The notes below the pieces were generated by a model, which was given only the letters and a program-made list of their open reading frames with translations, searched no databases and was not told where the DNA came from. A program made the position numbers and the translations under genes. This document shows, piece after piece, positions 62,745-64,000 of a DNA stretch of 64,000 bases. Positions within the stretch are counted from its first letter, which is position 1, and every line of letters starts with the position of its first letter. This DNA is from Phycisphaeraceae bacterium (GTDB lineage Bacteria; Planctomycetota; Phycisphaerae; Phycisphaerales; UBA1924), in NCBI GenBank assembly GCA_015200025.1, contig CP054186.1, forward strand, positions 248,001 through 312,000, written 5' to 3'.

Positions 62745-64000
62745 CTAGGCCCCGGCCGCGAGCGTCAACGGAACGCCCAGGACGCGCGCAAGCAGGCGGG
62801 ACTTCTCGGCGAAGGCCCGCCGCTCGGCGTCGATGCGACCCGAGGCCGCGACGCGCACGGCCGCGGCCCGAGGGGAGAACGTCAGGTGGAGGGATCGAAC
62901 ACGTCCGCGGTGGGAACGGTCGAGGGCGTCGGCGGCGCGGAGGACCGCCGCGAGGACGCGCACGACGGCGCGGTCGGGCTCAGAGAGGGCGGCGAACCTC
63001 GGGTGTCGCCGCGACGGCTCGGCCTTGCGGTGGTACCGGGCCACCTGCGACGCCAGCGCCGTGGCGCGCTCGCTGATCCCGGGGAGGAGTGACGCGAGGA
63101 TGATGTCGCGCGATCGTTTGTGGTGGGTCGGGTAGTCCACGGACGCGCCGGTGTCGTGGAGCAGCGCGGCGACGCGGAGGATCGTCCTCGCATCGGGCTC
63201 GGCGGCCAACACCGAGCCCACCGCGGGGTGCCGGGCGAGCTGATCGAGCATGGAGGACGCGAGGCGGTCGACGTGCCGTGAATGGTCGGGATCGGGGTCC
63301 AGCAGGCGGGAGAGGCGGCGTGCCGCCGGGACGGGGTCGGGCTCATCGGGATCGGCGGCGAGGACCCGGCAGAGGCCCTCGCGGAGCCCGCCCGGGGCGT
63401 GGACGATGGACTGAAGGCCCAGGCCCGCGGCGGCGTGCTCGAGCACGAGCAGGCCGGGGAGGAGGATGCCCGCGCGGTCGGGCGGGAGGTTGTGGACAAA
63501 GTCGGGGAGGAGCGGGGCCGAATCGATGAACCGGCGGATGAGGTCCCGGGCGAGTTCGAGCGGGATGGTGTCTTTGGGGTGCCGCCCGATCCCGGCCTGG
63601 ATCGAGGCGAGGGTGGTGATGGTGCCGCCGGTGCCCGCGAGGGTTCGCGGCGAGAGCGGGAGGTCCTTGAGGGCGGGGCCGAGGGCTTCGCGGATGTGCC
63701 GGCGGAGCGCGGGGACCGATGAGAACGCGTCGGCGAGCCGGACCGCCCCGAGGGGGAGGGAGCGGGTAAAGACGGGGGTCTCGCGGATGGCGAGGACGAG
63801 CTGGGCGCTCCCGCCGCCGATGTCGATGAGCGCGACGGGCTGCTCGGTGCGGCGGAGCTTCGTGGCGGCGGAGGCGAAAGCGAGGGCGGCCTCGTGGTCG
63901 CCCGAGATCACGCGGAGGTCGAGTCCCAGTCTTTTCTGGACGAGATCGACGAAATCGGGGCCGTCGGAGGCGTCGCGGACGGCGGAGGTCGCGACGGCGC
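62745..64000 (-). CDS. ppx: Ppx/GppA phosphatase (exopolyphosphatase family), 5' end outside the window
   Basis: About 418 codons are visible; the frame is open at 64000. The visible N-terminal part includes ATSAVRDASDGPDFVDLV and VISGDHEAALAFA, the family's motif II region, so about 90 residues are missing. ALIDIGGGSAQLVLA is the second phosphate loop and LAGTGGTITTLASI the third. The C-terminal domain is HD-like (VAALLHDTGASVDYPTHHKRSRDIIL), as in full-length Ppx. It releases phosphate from polyphosphate or pppGpp; which one cannot be decided. Confidence 0.92.
   Translation of the reverse strand, partial: AVATSAVRDASDGPDFVDLVQKRLGLDLRVISGDHEAALAFASAATKLRRTEQPVALIDIGGGSAQLVLAIRETPVFTRSLPLGAVRLADAFSSVPALRRHIREALGPALKDLPLSPRTLAGTGGTITTLASIQAGIGRHPKDTIPLELARDLIRRFIDSAPLLPDFVHNLPPDRAGILLPGLLVLEHAAAGLGLQSIVHAPGGLREGLCRVLAADPDEPDPVPAARRLSRLLDPDPDHSRHVDRLASSMLDQLARHPAVGSVLAAEPDARTILRVAALLHDTGASVDYPTHHKRSRDIILASLLPGISERATALASQVARYHRKAEPSRRHPRFAALSEPDRAVVRVLAAVLRAADALDRSHRGRVRSLHLTFSPRAAAVRVAASGRIDAERRAFAEKSRLLARVLGVPLTLAAGA

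Overview
The window is a chromosomal segment of a GC-rich (roughly 70 %) Gram-negative bacterium, most likely a planctomycete of the Phycisphaerae type. I base this on a solitary 16S rRNA gene that is followed directly by its own terminator rather than by 23S, planctomycete-like positions in that 16S gene, many H-x9-DG-type pseudopilins, a choice-of-anchor/PEP-CTERM-like protein with short-motif C-terminus, and a Kdo synthase that implies an LPS-bearing outer membrane. The taxonomic call is an inference; there is no database search behind it. Coding density is high, and I see no prophage, IS element, CRISPR array, integrase or tRNA.

Layout. 1-5735: start of an alpha/beta hydrolase (cut by the window edge), an ABC-2 type exporter pair, kdsA with a co-translated membrane protein, rpmA and a secreted protein. 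5873-10655: a GNAT acetyltransferase, dnaA, a DegT-type aminotransferase and rpmB. 10777-13544: mcsA-mcsB-comF, the protein-arginine-kinase stress module plus a phosphoribosyltransferase. 13575-15784: a complete rrn unit containing only 16S, with promoter, boxA-like element, hairpin-rich leader and intrinsic terminator. 16060-18146: response regulator and HD-GYP phosphodiesterase. 18177-30491 (minus strand): a tightly overlapping 13-gene type IV pilus / type II secretion-like operon headed by a sensor histidine kinase and a STAS protein. 30731-33961: glutamate dehydrogenase, then a pseudo-receiver and a SpoIIE-type phosphatase. 34296-38348: ribosomal protein S1, a 26-residue candidate small protein and a large secreted protein. 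38371-41483: FloA, a membrane-redoxin fusion and NAD kinase. 41505-48121 (minus): a carbohydrate block of GH2, ribokinase-type sugar kinase and GH38-like enzyme. 48215-56554: a surface protein, a PH domain-CoaE fusion, Rho, and three membrane or exported proteins. 56540-62481 (minus): the arginine operon argR-C-B-F-G-H. 62745-64000: Ppx/GppA phosphatase, cut by the window edge.

Working together. The arginine operon covers acetylglutamate to arginine except for the acetyl-transfer and aminotransferase steps, and is headed by ArgR with operator-like repeats over its own promoter. The pilus operon encodes assembly ATPase, platform, PilM/N/O-like alignment proteins and five pseudopilin-type proteins but no secretin, retraction ATPase or prepilin peptidase, so these must lie elsewhere. 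Its ATPase has an MshEN-type (c-di-GMP-binding) N-terminus and the operon converges on an HD-GYP gene.

Cross-cutting signals. Eight genes have a TANNNT -10-like hexamer only 5-9 bases before the start codon and no Shine-Dalgarno sequence, suggesting frequent leaderless transcripts. The 16S gene carries a compensated base-pair change in the 530-loop pseudoknot. These two, the PH-CoaE fusion, the 26-residue ORF and an orphan plus-strand terminator beside argR are the observations I rate highest.
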